From Sphingobium estronivorans (GTDB taxonomy: Bacteria > Pseudomonadota > Alphaproteobacteria > Sphingomonadales > Sphingomonadaceae): 64,000 bases of DNA. The notes beneath the pieces are model-generated. The model was not told the DNA's origin. It saw only the letters and a program-made list of their open reading frames with translations, and made no database searches. Each line of letters begins with the position of its first letter. The first letter of the stretch is position 1. The stretch is taken from positions 62,001 to 126,000 of the forward strand of contig NZ_LFCT01000003.1 in NCBI RefSeq assembly GCF_008692605.1. Direction: 5' to 3'. This document shows, in pieces, positions 55,217-64,000 of the stretch. A program made the translations under genes and the position numbers.

Positions 55217-56146
55217 ATGCCTTCGGGTCTGATCGCGCTGCTCGATGACGTAGCGGGGATTGCCAAGCTTGCTGCCAGTTCGCTGGACGATGTCGCCGCC
55301 GCCGCGGGCAAGGCGGGGTCGAAGGCGGCGGGCGTGGTGATTGACGACGCCGCCGTCACGCCGCGTTATGTCATGGGCCTGACGCCTGACCGGGAACTGC
55401 CGATCATCTGGAAGATCGCCAAGGGATCGCTCCGCAACAAGCTGTTGTTCCTGCTGCCCGCAGCGCTCGTTCTGAGCGCCTTCGCCCCCTGGCTGCTGCC
55501 GCCGCTGCTGATGCTGGGCGGCGCCTTTCTCTGTTTCGAGGCGGTCGAAAAGCTGCTGGAGGCGGCACAGGGCGGCCATGACGTGGCGGAAGACGCGCTG
55601 ACCACGCACAGTTCCCGGGAACTGGAGGAGCAGAAAGTATCCGGCGCGATCCGCACCGACTTCATCCTGTCGGGGGAGATCATGGCGATCGCGCTCGGCA
55701 CGGTGGCCAGCGAACCGATCTGGGAACAGGCGCTCATCCTGGTGGTCGTCGCCATCCTCATCACAGCGGGCGTCTATGGCGTCGTCGGCTTCATCGTGAA
55801 GATGGACGATATCGGCCTGCACCTCGCCGAACGCCGCTCTGCCGGCGCGCAGGCGTTGGGTCGCACCATGGTGAAGGCGATGCCCGTACTGATGGGCATA
55901 TTGGGCGCGGTCGGGACGGCGGCGATGCTGTGGGTCGGCGGCGGCCTCATCGTCCACGGCCTGCATGAATTTCACTGGGACGCGATCCCCGGCGCGATCC
56001 ACCATGTCGCGGAACGTGCCGCCCATGCCCTCCCCATCGTCGCTCCCTTTGTCGACTGGCTGGTGAATGCCATCGGCGGCGCGCTGGTGGGACTGGTGGT
56101 GGGCGGCATCGTCGTGGCGGTCCTGCACCTCTTCAAGAGACATTGA
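55217..56146 (+). CDS. DUF808 family inner-membrane protein (YedI-like)
   Basis: A 309-residue polytopic protein beginning MPSGLIALLDDVAGIAKLAA with DDAAVTPRYVMGL, the DUF808 hallmark, and about seven membrane helices. Ribosome site CAGGGGAA lies upstream. Function unknown in all species. Its stop overlaps the MATE transporter start (TGATG). Confidence 0.93.
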   Translation: MPSGLIALLDDVAGIAKLAASSLDDVAAAAGKAGSKAAGVVIDDAAVTPRYVMGLTPDRELPIIWKIAKGSLRNKLLFLLPAALVLSAFAPWLLPPLLMLGGAFLCFEAVEKLLEAAQGGHDVAEDALTTHSSRELEEQKVSGAIRTDFILSGEIMAIALGTVASEPIWEQALILVVVAILITAGVYGVVGFIVKMDDIGLHLAERRSAGAQALGRTMVKAMPVLMGILGAVGTAAMLWVGGGLIVHGLHEFHWDAIPGAIHHVAERAAHALPIVAPFVDWLVNAIGGALVGLVVGGIVVAVLHLFKRH

Positions 56147-57519
56147 TGGCCTCCCCCTGGCGCCTTGAAGCGGGAGCGCTGACCGCGCTCGCCCTGCCGA
56201 TGATCGCGGGCAATATCGCCTGGGCCGGGATCGCCGCGACCGACCTGCTGCTGCTCGGACGGCTGGGGGCGGATGCGGTGGCTTCGGGTGCGCTGGCGAT
56301 CAACCTGTTCAACGCGCTGCTGATATTCGGCATGGGACTGGTGACGGCGGCCGCGCCCTTGATCGCCACGGAACGCGGGCGGCGGCGGCATTCGGTGCGC
56401 GACGTGCGCCGGACCGTGCACCAGACGCTGCGCGCGGCGGCGCTGTTCGTCCTGCCCGCCTGGGCGCTGTTGTGGAAGAGCGAGTCGATCCTGCTGGCGA
56501 TGGGGCAGGAAGCCGACCTTGCGGCGCAAGCGGGCCAATTGATGCGCGGGCTCCAATGGGCGCTACTGCCCTTTCTGGGCTTCACGACCCTGCGCAATTT
56601 CATTTCCGCGCTGGAACGGCCGGTCTGGGGCCTGGTCGTCATGGTCTGCGCCATCCCTTTCAACGTGCTGGCAGGCTGGACGCTGATCTTCGGGCATTTC
56701 GGTTTTCCGGCATTAGGCCTGCTCGGCGCGGGTATTGCGAGCACCCTCTCCTCTTCCTTCCTGTTCCTGGGATTGCTCGGCGTCGTCCTGATCGACCGGC
56801 GGTTCCGGCGTTACCGGCTGCTCGGACGCTTCTGGACGCGGGACGGCGAGCGGCATCGCGCGGTCTGGGCGCTGGGCCTGCCGATTGCCATCACGCTGGG
56901 GCTGGAAACGACCGTATTCAACGCCTCCGCCTTTCTGATGGGATTGATCGACCGCGACTCGCTGGCCGCCCATGCCGTGGCGATCCAGATCGCAGCTCTG
57001 GTGTTCATGGTGCCGATGGGCATCGGCCAGGCCGCAACGGTGCGCGTCGGCCTGGCCTATGGCAAGAAGGACGATGCGGGCGCAGGGCGCGCGGGATGGT
57101 TGGCGCTCGCCATCGGCACCGGTTTTGCGCTGGCGGCGGCGGCTGTTCTGATCGCAATGCCGAAAATGCTGATTTCCGCATTTCTGGACCTGCACGATCC
57201 GGCCAATGCGCGCACGGCGGCATTGGCGGTCAGCTTCCTGGGCGTTGCGGCGCTGTTCCAGTTGGTAGACGCCGCGCAGGCCGTGGGCGCGGGCGTCCTT
57301 CGCGGCATTCAGGATACCCGCGTGCCCATGATCTTTGCCCTTGTCGGCTATTGGGTGATCGGCATCGGGGTCGGCGTCATCCTCGCTTTTCCGCTGAAAT
57401 TACAAGGCCTCGGCATCTGGCTGGGACTGGCGAGCGGACTTGGGACGGTTGCGTTGATGCTGATCCTTCGCTGGGCCTTGCGGGACAGGCTGCATCTTTT
57501 GCGGCGGGCGCAGAATTGA
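56146..57519 (+). CDS. MATE family efflux transporter
   Basis: A 457-residue protein with twelve predicted membrane helices in two MatE repeats (first LALPMIAGNIAWAGIAATDLLL; second ALGLPIAITLGLETTVFN). It couples drug or metabolite export to Na+ or H+. The ATG at 56146 is chosen over a TTG one codon before. It likely shares a transcript with the DUF808 gene. Confidence 0.94.
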   Translation: MASPWRLEAGALTALALPMIAGNIAWAGIAATDLLLLGRLGADAVASGALAINLFNALLIFGMGLVTAAAPLIATERGRRRHSVRDVRRTVHQTLRAAALFVLPAWALLWKSESILLAMGQEADLAAQAGQLMRGLQWALLPFLGFTTLRNFISALERPVWGLVVMVCAIPFNVLAGWTLIFGHFGFPALGLLGAGIASTLSSSFLFLGLLGVVLIDRRFRRYRLLGRFWTRDGERHRAVWALGLPIAITLGLETTVFNASAFLMGLIDRDSLAAHAVAIQIAALVFMVPMGIGQAATVRVGLAYGKKDDAGAGRAGWLALAIGTGFALAAAAVLIAMPKMLISAFLDLHDPANARTAALAVSFLGVAALFQLVDAAQAVGAGVLRGIQDTRVPMIFALVGYWVIGIGVGVILAFPLKLQGLGIWLGLASGLGTVALMLILRWALRDRLHLLRRAQN

Positions 57520-57649
57520 TGCGTCGTCATTTCTGCGCCTTGCTATAAAGTCTTTCGTCCCGAAAACAGGCCAAGTTGCACGAAGAGGCGATGGTGCGTC
57601 GCACAAAGCAATTGAACCGGCGCGCCGAATCAGTAATGAAAAGCGGGTT

Positions 57650-57970
57650 ATGACCCCTCCGACCACCTTCTTCGAAGCGATCGCGCTCCAGAAATGCCTG
57701 ATGGCGACCTATAACAAGATGGTCGTGAAGCTGGCGCCGCACATCCTCTACACCCGCCACGACGAAATGTTCATCGACGCGGTGACGATCGAACGCGACG
57801 GCCGCCCCCCGCGCGAGTTGAAGCTCGGCACCTTCAAGCTGGCGGGTTTGAACGACGTCAGCCTGATCGATGAACAGTTCGAGCCGATGCACGGACTCTA
57901 TGACCAGAGCGACGCCAAATATAAGGGTGTGACCCTGTTCGCCATCGAGCCGGAGAGCGCTGCGGCTTAA
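57650..57970 (+). CDS. Conserved hypothetical protein, 106 residues
   Basis: A 106-residue protein starting MTPPTTFFEAIALQKCLMATY with a central HDEMFIDAVTIERDGRPPRE. It is soluble and mixed alpha/beta, without a motif I recognise. It is followed by a clear intrinsic terminator. I have the impression it is conserved in sphingomonads, but I give no function. Confidence 0.72.
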   Translation: MTPPTTFFEAIALQKCLMATYNKMVVKLAPHILYTRHDEMFIDAVTIERDGRPPRELKLGTFKLAGLNDVSLIDEQFEPMHGLYDQSDAKYKGVTLFAIEPESAAA

Positions 57971-58003
57971 GAGGCTGGCTCGACGGTTGAGGAATGGCAA
58001 AGG

Positions 58004-58025
58004 GCGGCCTGAGGGGCCGCTTTTT
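58004..58025 (+). terminator. Intrinsic terminator after the 106-residue gene
   Basis: GCGGCC, loop TGAGG, GGCCGC, then TTTTT (58021-58025). It is a textbook Rho-independent terminator on the plus strand, 33 bp beyond the stop at 57970. Confidence 0.85.
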
Positions 58026-58103
58026 CCATTTTTTGAGGCAAGCTTGCAGCGGGTTTCGACCATTTGCGGACATCCAGATCATCCGGCACCACCGTCCCCT
58101 TGT

Positions 58104-58181
58104 CGTCATCCCAGCGCAGGCTGGGATCTCGGGAGATAGCGCGCGACATGGCCTGAGACCCCAGCCTGCGCTGGGGTGACG
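58104..58181. repeat. Palindromic REP-like intergenic element
   Basis: Two 27-bp arms (58104-58130 and 58155-58181) are inverted copies with 25 of 27 positions matching, around a 24-bp centre. Each arm also holds its own hairpin CCCAGC-GCAG-GCTGGG. The element lies in the 281-bp gap between a terminated plus gene and the convergent ABC permease gene; that gap holds nothing else besides the terminator. Confidence 0.8.
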
Positions 58182-58251
58182 ATGGGGGGTCTTGGCGTGA
58201 CGGAGGGTCGGGCGTTCGCAAGCCACCCCTCACCGCGACCCTATCCACAAT

Positions 58252-59022
58252 CTATTTTTTCAATCGATATCCCGTCCGGAACATCCAGCCGATAATCCCC
58301 AGGCACAGCGCCAGCATCCCGGCGATGAACAGCAGGCTGAACTCGATCCCTACATCACCGCGCCCGAAGAAGGTCCAGCGGAAGCCGGAGATCAGATAGA
58401 CGATCGGGTTGAACAGGGTGATCGTGCGCCATGGTTCGGCCAGCATATGGATCGAATAGAAAGCCCCACCCAGAAAGGTCATCGGCATGACGATCAGCAG
58501 CGGGATCACCTGCAACTGTTCGAAGCTCTGCGCCCAGATGCCGAGGATGAAGCCGAAGAGGCAGAAACTGACCGCGATCAGGATCATGAACCCCGCCATC
58601 GCCAGCGGATGGGCGACGGGCAGGTCCACGAACAGATGCGCGGTCAGGAAGATGATGGAACCCACGATCAGCGATTTGGTCGCCGCCGCGCCGACATAGG
58701 CGATGACCGTCTCCACCGCCGAGACGGGCGCCGACAGCAGTTCGTAGATGGTGCCGGTGAATTTGGGCATGTAGATGCCGAAACTCGCGTTGAAGATGCT
58801 CTCCGTGAACATCGACATCATGATGAGGCCCGGCACGATGAAGGCGGCATAGGGAATGCCGTCAATCTGCGTCATGCGCGATCCGATGGCCCCGCCGAAC
58901 ACCACGAAATAGAGCGAGGTGGTGATCACCGGCACCAGCAGTCCGGTCAGCCAGGTACGGCGGAAACGATGCAGTTCGAACTTGTAGATCGACCAGATCG
59001 CGCGATGATTGAAGCCGCTCAT
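58252..59022 (-). CDS. ABC-2 type transporter permease
   Basis: A 256-residue membrane protein with six helices and the ABC-2 signature near the C terminus ([21 protein letters not shown]). It resembles YadH/NodJ exporters. Its ATG overlaps the ATPase stop (ATGA), so the pair encodes one exporter. The cargo (lipid, glycan or drug) is not deducible. Confidence 0.93.
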   Translation of the reverse strand: MSGFNHRAIWSIYKFELHRFRRTWLTGLLVPVITTSLYFVVFGGAIGSRMTQIDGIPYAAFIVPGLIMMSMFTESIFNASFGIYMPKFTGTIYELLSAPVSAVETVIAYVGAAATKSLIVGSIIFLTAHLFVDLPVAHPLAMAGFMILIAVSFCLFGFILGIWAQSFEQLQVIPLLIVMPMTFLGGAFYSIHMLAEPWRTITLFNPIVYLISGFRWTFFGRGDVGIEFSLLFIAGMLALCLGIIGWMFRTGYRLKK

Positions 59023-59951
59023 GCCGCCTTCTCCCGGTGGACCAGACTGACGAAAATATCCTCCAGGCTGCTCTGCTGCGTGTTGAGGTCCTTATATCCA
59101 ATGCCAAGGTCGCCCAGCTTGCGCAGCAGCGTGGACACGCCGGTGCGCTCTGCCCGGGTATCGAACACATATTCGATCTCATGGCCGTCACTCTTCAGCG
59201 TCACATGCCACTCGCCAAGCTCCGGCGGCACGGCGGAAAGCGGTTCGCTGAGCGTCACGGTCAGCGTCTTCTTGCCCAGCTTCTTCATGAGCGTGGCCTT
59301 TTCCTCGACCAGCACCAATTCGCCCTTGTTGATGACGCCCACCCGGTCGGCCATTTCCTCGGCCTCCTCGATATAATGGGTGGTGAGGATGATGGTGACG
59401 CCGGTCAGACGCAGTTCGCCGATCAGCTTCCACATATCGCGGCGAAGCTCCACGTCGACGCCCGCCGTGGGCTCGTCAAGGAACAGGACGCGCGGCTCAT
59501 GCGACAGCGCCTTGGCGATCATCACGCGGCGCTTCATGCCGCCCGACAGCTCCAATATCTTGTTGTTGCGTTTGTCCCAGAGCGACAGGTCGCGCAGCAC
59601 CTTCTCGATATAGGCGTCGTTGCGCGGCTTGCCGAACAGACCGCGGGAGAAGGTGACGGTATCGATCACCCGCTCGAACTGGTCGGTCGACAATTCCTGC
59701 GGCACAAGGCCGATGGCGGAACGCGATCCCCTATAGTCGGTGATGATGTCATGTCCCGCGACCGTCACGCGGCCCCCGCTGGGGCGGACATTGCCGCAGA
59801 CGATGGAGATCATCGTCGTCTTGCCGGCGCCGTTCGGCCCCAGCAGGGCGAAAATCTCCCCCTCCTCAATGTCCAGATCGACGCCTTTAAGCGCCTGAAA
59901 ACCCGAAGCATAGCTTTTGGTCAGGCCGGTAATGCTGATGATGGACGCCAT
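59019..59951 (-). CDS. ABC transporter ATP-binding protein
   Basis: A 310-residue ATPase of the YadG/NodI/CcmA type. Walker A is GPNGAGKTT, the signature LSGGMKRRV, Walker [14 protein letters not shown], and the H-loop [13 protein letters not shown]-terminal extension (about 220-310) regulates the transporter. It forms an operon with the permease gene that follows. Confidence 0.94.
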   Translation of the reverse strand: MASIISITGLTKSYASGFQALKGVDLDIEEGEIFALLGPNGAGKTTMISIVCGNVRPSGGRVTVAGHDIITDYRGSRSAIGLVPQELSTDQFERVIDTVTFSRGLFGKPRNDAYIEKVLRDLSLWDKRNNKILELSGGMKRRVMIAKALSHEPRVLFLDEPTAGVDVELRRDMWKLIGELRLTGVTIILTTHYIEEAEEMADRVGVINKGELVLVEEKATLMKKLGKKTLTVTLSEPLSAVPPELGEWHVTLKSDGHEIEYVFDTRAERTGVSTLLRKLGDLGIGYKDLNTQQSSLEDIFVSLVHREKAA

Positions 59952-60018
59952 GCGCGGCTATCCCCCCTTTGACTGAGCGGCAAAGATAGGACGCCGCCGC
60001 CGGGACGCAACCGGGCGG

Positions 60019-60648
60019 CTATTCGCCCTTCCGGAAAAAGCGGAAAACGGTGGCGGGCGGAAAGTTGCGAACCGTCTGGCCAACGCGCGCCACCTCCAGG
60101 TCCAGCGCGTCGAGAATGTCCCGGCTGACCGGCGGCCGCAGCGAATAGGTGAACTGGATGAAACAGCCGCCGGGCCGAAGCATCCGGAAGCTTTCCGACA
60201 ATATCTCCGCGTGCATCTGCCGGTCCATGGCGAGCAGGGGCAGGCCGCTGATCACCGCCTGATAATCGCCCACTTCCCCGGCGGCGGAGGCCGACACGGT
60301 CTGGGCGGGCGTTTCCAGCACCGACACCTGCGGAAAATGGCGCCGCAGCCCGCGGGCGAAAGCGGGATTGATCTCCACCACCTCCAATCTTTCGGGCGGC
60401 AGGCCCGTGCCCAAAATGGCGCGGGTAAAGACTCCGGTGCCGCCGCCCAGCTCCATCACCCGGCCGCCCTGGGGATCGATCTGCTCCACCATCAGCCGCG
60501 CGAGATAGCGGCTGCTGGGGACCACCGACGCGGTCTGGCGCGGTTTCTTCACCCAGGCGGCCAGGAAATCGAGATATTCGGTCGCCCGGGCGCGAAGCTC
60601 GCCATGAGGCAGGGCGAGCGCCCGGCTGCGCTTGGACTTATGCTGCAT
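60019..60648 (-). CDS. SAM-dependent methyltransferase, phospholipid N-methyltransferase-like
   Basis: A 209-residue Rossmann methyltransferase. Motif I is VMELGGGTGVFTRAIL, acidic beta2 is LEVVEINPAFA, and SGLPLLAMDRQ matches the bacterial PmtA/phosphatidylethanolamine methyltransferase family. Substrate choice is inferred; rRNA-type KsgA relatives share motif I. It stands alone, 66 bp from the ABC ATPase gene. Confidence 0.8.
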   Translation of the reverse strand: MQHKSKRSRALALPHGELRARATEYLDFLAAWVKKPRQTASVVPSSRYLARLMVEQIDPQGGRVMELGGGTGVFTRAILGTGLPPERLEVVEINPAFARGLRRHFPQVSVLETPAQTVSASAAGEVGDYQAVISGLPLLAMDRQMHAEILSESFRMLRPGGCFIQFTYSLRPPVSRDILDALDLEVARVGQTVRNFPPATVFRFFRKGE

Positions 60649-60753
60649 GGGCCAACTGCGACCATATCCTTATCATGACGACTCCCTTAGCGAGCCGGAA
60701 GAGCAACGTCGATTGGGTTTAGGAAGGTTTTCCCGTCTTCTGGCCGACGCCGA

Positions 60754-61632
60754 TCACGCCTTCAAGGTTTCGATACGCTCCTGCAACCATGAAGCCACGG
60801 CCTCGATCCGGGGCAATTTTTTCAGATCGCCATGCGTCACCAGCCAGAAGCTGCGCATGATCTCCACAGTGTCGGCCATGACCGGCGCCAGCGCGGCGTC
60901 GCGCCGGGCGATGAAGTCCGGCAGGACGCCGATCCCCGCCCCTTCCGCGATCATGCGATGCTGCATATTGATGCTGGTCGCGCGCAGATTGGCCTCCAAC
61001 CCCGCTTCCACCTCGTCCAGATAGTCCAGTTCGGGGGAAAAGATGAACTCCGGCACATAGCCGACCAGCATATGGCCGCGCAGTTCGCCGGCATTTCGCG
61101 GCGTCCCCGCCCGCGCCAGATAGGCAGGCGAGGCATAGAGATGCAGCCGGTAATCCCCCATCCGCCGGACCGAAAGCCGCCCGCGCTGGGGCCGCGCCAG
61201 CATGACCGCCATATCCGCCTCGCGCTTGGACGGGTTGAGGAAGCCCGAGGCGGTGATGAGATCGAGCCGGATGCCGGGATGGCGGCGGCTGAATTCGGCA
61301 AGGCCCGGCGCCAGCACCCAAGTTCCAAAACCTTCGGCCACCGACAGCCGTACCTGTCCGTTCAGATGATGCTCGCGCCCGGTCGCCTCCTCCATCGCGG
61401 CGAGCGCCGCGCTCTCGATACTCTCCGCATGACGCAGCAGCGCCTGGCCGCGAACCGTCAGGGTCCGCTCCCCCGTCCCGACTTCGAACAGTTCGGGACC
61501 CAGGCTCCGTTCCAGCCGCGCGATTCGCCGCGCGATGGTCGTCGCGTCGATGCCGAGCGCGCGCGCCGCCGGGGCGATCTTGCGCGTGCGCGCCACCGCC
61601 AGAAAGACCCTGAGATCATCCCAATCGAACAT
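60754..61632 (-). CDS. LysR-family transcriptional regulator
   Basis: A 292-residue regulator with the N-terminal winged helix (DDLRVFLAVARTRKIAPAARAL...IDATTIARRIARLERSLGPELF) and a periplasmic-binding-like effector domain. It is divergent from an acyl-CoA dehydrogenase gene with a 114-bp gap, the usual geometry for control of the neighbour. A valine-degradation intermediate would be a reasonable effector, but that is inferred only from position. Confidence 0.9.
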   Translation of the reverse strand: MFDWDDLRVFLAVARTRKIAPAARALGIDATTIARRIARLERSLGPELFEVGTGERTLTVRGQALLRHAESIESAALAAMEEATGREHHLNGQVRLSVAEGFGTWVLAPGLAEFSRRHPGIRLDLITASGFLNPSKREADMAVMLARPQRGRLSVRRMGDYRLHLYASPAYLARAGTPRNAGELRGHMLVGYVPEFIFSPELDYLDEVEAGLEANLRATSINMQHRMIAEGAGIGVLPDFIARRDAALAPVMADTVEIMRSFWLVTHGDLKKLPRIEAVASWLQERIETLKA

Positions 61633-61746
61633 CCGCCGCCCGCATAAATCTGCAAAATCGCGGCCACCCTATGCAGAACTGCGTTGTTGCATGCAATTGT
61701 GCATCTTATCTAAGGACGATCTTTAAGCGCATGTCAGGGAGAGCTT
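61633..61746. promoter_or_regulatory. Divergent promoter region LysR / acyl-CoA dehydrogenase
   Basis: The 114-bp gap contains TTGCATGCAA, a perfect palindrome, directly followed by TTGTGCAT (61687-61704). This TGCA-rich dyad fits a T-N11-A LysR-type operator. AGGGAGA (61738-61744) is the ribosome site for the GTG start at 61747. Confidence 0.45.
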
Positions 61747-62889
61747 GTGAGCCAGTTCGATCTCACCGAAGACCAGTTGGCCATTCAGGACATGGCGCGC
61801 CGCTTCACCGCCGATGCGATCACCCCTTTTGCGGCGGAATGGGACGAAAAGAATATCTTCCCCCGCGATACGATCCGCGCCGCGGCGGAACTGGGGTTCG
61901 GCAGCATCTATGTGTCGCAGGAAGCGGGCGGCATCGGCCTGGGACGGCTGGAAGCGGCGCTGATCATGGAGGCGATGGCCTATGGCTGCCCGTCGACCAG
62001 CGCCTTCATTTCCATCCACAACATGGCCGCCTGGATGATCGACCGCTTCGGCAGCCAGGCCGTCAAAGACAAATATCTCCCCTCCATGGTGCCGATGGAC
62101 CGGATCGGCAGCTATTGCCTGACCGAAGCGGGGTCCGGCTCCGACGCGGCGGCGCTGAAAACCCGGGCGGTGAAGGACGGCGATCATTATGTCGTCACCG
62201 GCTCCAAGCAATTCATCTCCGGCGGCGGCGAGAATGAAATCTATGTCGTCATGGTCCGCACCGGCGAAGAAGGCCCCAAGGGCATATCCTGTCTCGTCAT
62301 CGAGAAGGATATGCCCGACGTCAGCTTCGGCGCGCCCGAACGCAAGCTCGGCTGGCATTCGCAACCCACGGCGCAGGTCAATTTCGACGGCGTTCGGGTG
62401 CCGACCGAAAATCTGGTCGGCGCGGAGGGCGAAGGTTTCCGCATCGCGATGATGGGGCTGGACGGCGGACGGCTGAATATCGGCGCCTGCTCGCTGGGCG
62501 GGGCGCAACGCTGTATTGATGAGGCGGTCAACTATACCAAGGACCGCAAGCAGTTCGGCCAGAGCATCGCCGATTTTCAGAATACCCAGTTCATGCTGGC
62601 GGACATGGAGACGGAACTTCAGGCCGCGCGCACCCTGCTCTACGCGGCGGCGGTCAAGGTGACCCAAAATGCGCCCGACAAGACGCGCTTTGCCGCCATG
62701 GCCAAGCGGCTGGCGACCGACACCGGCTCATCCGTGGTCGACCGCGCGCTGCAACTGCATGGCGGCTATGGCTATCTGATGGACTATCCGGTCGAGCGCT
62801 TCTGGCGCGATTTGCGCGTGCATTCCATATTGGAAGGCACCAATCAGGTGATGCGCATGATCATCGCCCGCGACCTGCTGCGGCCCTAA
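61747..62889 (+). CDS. Acyl-CoA dehydrogenase, isobutyryl-CoA type
   Basis: A 380-residue flavoenzyme. It has the signature segments YCLTEAGSGSDAAALKTRA and GYGYLMDYPVERFWRD, with the FAD-binding region FISGGGENEIYVVMVR. Together with the 3-hydroxyisobutyryl-CoA hydrolase after it, this indicates branched-chain (valine) catabolism, where it oxidises isobutyryl-CoA to methacrylyl-CoA. The start is GTG at 61747. It is probably under the divergent LysR regulator. Confidence 0.92.
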   Translation: MSQFDLTEDQLAIQDMARRFTADAITPFAAEWDEKNIFPRDTIRAAAELGFGSIYVSQEAGGIGLGRLEAALIMEAMAYGCPSTSAFISIHNMAAWMIDRFGSQAVKDKYLPSMVPMDRIGSYCLTEAGSGSDAAALKTRAVKDGDHYVVTGSKQFISGGGENEIYVVMVRTGEEGPKGISCLVIEKDMPDVSFGAPERKLGWHSQPTAQVNFDGVRVPTENLVGAEGEGFRIAMMGLDGGRLNIGACSLGGAQRCIDEAVNYTKDRKQFGQSIADFQNTQFMLADMETELQAARTLLYAAAVKVTQNAPDKTRFAAMAKRLATDTGSSVVDRALQLHGGYGYLMDYPVERFWRDLRVHSILEGTNQVMRMIIARDLLRP

Positions 62890-62917
62890 ACCCGAGAGAG
62901 ACTGCGCGGGAGACGAT

Positions 62918-63976
62918 ATGACCGATCAGTTGCTGATTTCCATCGACAATGGCGTGGGGCGCATCCGGCTGAACCGGCCCAGGGCGATCCACGCGCTGAC
63001 CACGGAGATTTGCAGCGCCATCATCGACGCTCTGCTGGCGTGGCGGACGGATGAGGATGTCGTCGCGGTGATGCTCGACCATGCGGAGGGTCGGGGATTT
63101 TGCGCGGGTGGCGACATTGCGATGATCGCCAACAGCGCGAAGGGCGATTGCTCCGAGGCCGAGCAATTCTTCCAAACGGAATATCGGATGAACCATCTGC
63201 TGTTCGTCTATGAAAAGCCGATCGTCGCCTTCATCGACGGCATCGTCATGGGCGGCGGCGTCGGTATTTCCGATCCGGCCCGCTATCGCGTCGCGACGGA
63301 GCGGACCACCTATGCCATGCCGGAAACGGGCATCGGCCTTTTCCCCGATGTCGGCGGCGGCTGGTTCCTGCCGCGCATGCCGGGACGGACCGGGACGTGG
63401 CTTGCCACCACCGGCGCGCGGATCAAGGGCGCCGATTGCGCCGCCATCGGCATTGCCACCCATTATATGGCGTCGGACAGGCTGGAAGCGGTGAAGGCGC
63501 GGATCATCGCCGATCCCTACGGCCTGGCCGAAATCCTGGACGAGATGGCGGACGTCCCGCCGCCCTCCGACTGGGAAGCGCATCGGGAGCGGATCGACCG
63601 GCTGTTCGCGTCGGACCGTTATGAGGACATTCTCGCCGCGCTGGAGGCGGACGGATCGGATTGGGCGCAGGCGCAGCTTGACACCCTTGCCACCAAATCG
63701 CCGCAGACGATCAAGGTCGCGCTACGCCAGATGGCGGAAGGCGCCGCCTTCACCGACTTCGCCGACAATATGCGCAACGAATATCGCATCGGCCATCATG
63801 TCATCCGCCGCCCCGATTTCGTCGAGGGCGTGCGCGCGGTGATCTTCGACAAGGACAATGCGCCCCGCTGGACCCCGGCGCGGCCGGAGGATGTGACGGA
63901 CGAACTGATCGACAGCCTGTTCGCGCCTTTGCCACCGGAACAGGAATGGACGCCGCTGCCCGAACTGCGTGGCTGA
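62918..63976 (+). CDS. 3-hydroxyisobutyryl-CoA hydrolase (enoyl-CoA hydratase family)
   Basis: A 352-residue crotonase-fold protein. The oxyanion-hole segments are GRGFCAGGDIAMI and IDGIVMGGGVGIS, and the catalytic Glu is in PETGIGLFPDVGGG. Its length and the C-terminal domain (FADNMRNEYRIGHHVIRRPDF) are those of HIBYL-CoA hydrolases, not simple hydratases. It acts in valine breakdown, freeing 3-hydroxyisobutyrate. It lies 28 bp after the dehydrogenase. Confidence 0.93.
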   Translation: MTDQLLISIDNGVGRIRLNRPRAIHALTTEICSAIIDALLAWRTDEDVVAVMLDHAEGRGFCAGGDIAMIANSAKGDCSEAEQFFQTEYRMNHLLFVYEKPIVAFIDGIVMGGGVGISDPARYRVATERTTYAMPETGIGLFPDVGGGWFLPRMPGRTGTWLATTGARIKGADCAAIGIATHYMASDRLEAVKARIIADPYGLAEILDEMADVPPPSDWEAHRERIDRLFASDRYEDILAALEADGSDWAQAQLDTLATKSPQTIKVALRQMAEGAAFTDFADNMRNEYRIGHHVIRRPDFVEGVRAVIFDKDNAPRWTPARPEDVTDELIDSLFAPLPPEQEWTPLPELRG

Positions 63977-63993
63977 AAATAGGAGAGCCTGAG

Positions 63994-64000
63994 ATGAGCC
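63994..64000 (+). CDS. Start of the next gene in the valine-catabolism operon (cut by window end)
   Basis: ATG at 63994 preceded by AGGAGAGCCTGAG, a strong ribosome site, 17 bp after the previous stop. Only two codons are visible. By analogy with similar operons, 3-hydroxyisobutyrate dehydrogenase (mmsB) or another enoyl-CoA hydratase is likely, but the sequence cannot show it. Confidence 0.5.

Noticed and set aside
61633..61746. A strong LysR operator
   Set aside because: Only a TGCA-rich dyad is visible; I list the region as regulatory with low confidence and make no firm operator claim.
1..64000. CRISPR array, prophage, transposon or plasmid genes
   Set aside because: No regularly spaced repeats, integrase, transposase or replication genes were found; the 'plasmid stabilization'-type small protein at 54116-54421 is a known misnomer.

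Overview
The window is high-GC chromosomal DNA from an alphaproteobacterium, most likely a sphingomonad (Sphingobium/Sphingomonas-like). Support comes from the exosortase-A associated genes, the block trpDC-moaC-moeA-lexA-comEC-gltX-gltA, the two-piece (permuted) tmRNA gene, the GTTC-N7-GTTC SOS box at lexA, and many TonB/T2SS and small proteins of sphingomonad type. I see no phage, insertion sequence, integrase or CRISPR array. Genes are tightly packed, with many 1-10 bp overlaps and several GTG/TTG starts.

Layout. 0.1-4.2 kb: the edge of an exosortase-A associated cluster (PLP decarboxylase, acyl-CoA ligase, GNAT/FemAB-like protein, acyl carrier protein). 4.3-5.3 kb: thioredoxin reductase. 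5.4-9.4 kb: the four-gene Anbu operon (ATP-grasp, alpha-E, transglutaminase, Anbu proteasome-like peptidase). 9.5 kb: tRNA-Met(CAU). 9.65-21.5 kb: a complete type II secretion operon gspC-D-E-F-G-H-I-J-K-L-M-N plus prepilin peptidase. 21.6-28.9 kb: 2OG-Fe(II) oxygenase, CYTH-CHAD protein, TonB-dependent receptor, a surface-type lipoprotein and a TPR protein. 29.2-29.6 kb: permuted ssrA. 29.6-42.4 kb: NRDE protein, trpG, a ClC channel, trpD-trpC-moaC-moeA, a 52-residue protein, lexA, comEC, gltX, gltA. 42.4-49.2 kb: a signalling-like cluster whose kinase and Hpt-like proteins both lack the phosphoacceptor histidine, followed by a TipN-like membrane coiled-coil protein. 49.3-58 kb: lipoprotein, small membrane protein, RarD-type transporter, dihydroorotase, YgfZ, glutaminyl cyclotransferase, small stress-type proteins, DUF808, MATE. 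58.2-64 kb: ABC-2 exporter, phospholipid-methyltransferase-like protein, LysR regulator, and the start of a valine-catabolism operon (acyl-CoA dehydrogenase, 3-hydroxyisobutyryl-CoA hydrolase).

Main new inference. Two arrays of 7-bp TGTCAT-like sites spaced every 11 bp (the Pho-box pattern) lie in the right orientation upstream of gspC and upstream of the lipoprotein/TonB-receptor pair. With the CYTH-CHAD (polyphosphate-type) gene between them, this suggests a phosphate-starvation locus: PhoB would induce the secretion machine, its likely lipoprotein cargo and an outer-membrane receptor together. This resembles the T2SS-secreted, phosphate-regulated lipoprotein ElpS of Caulobacter. Orthology and regulation remain to be shown.
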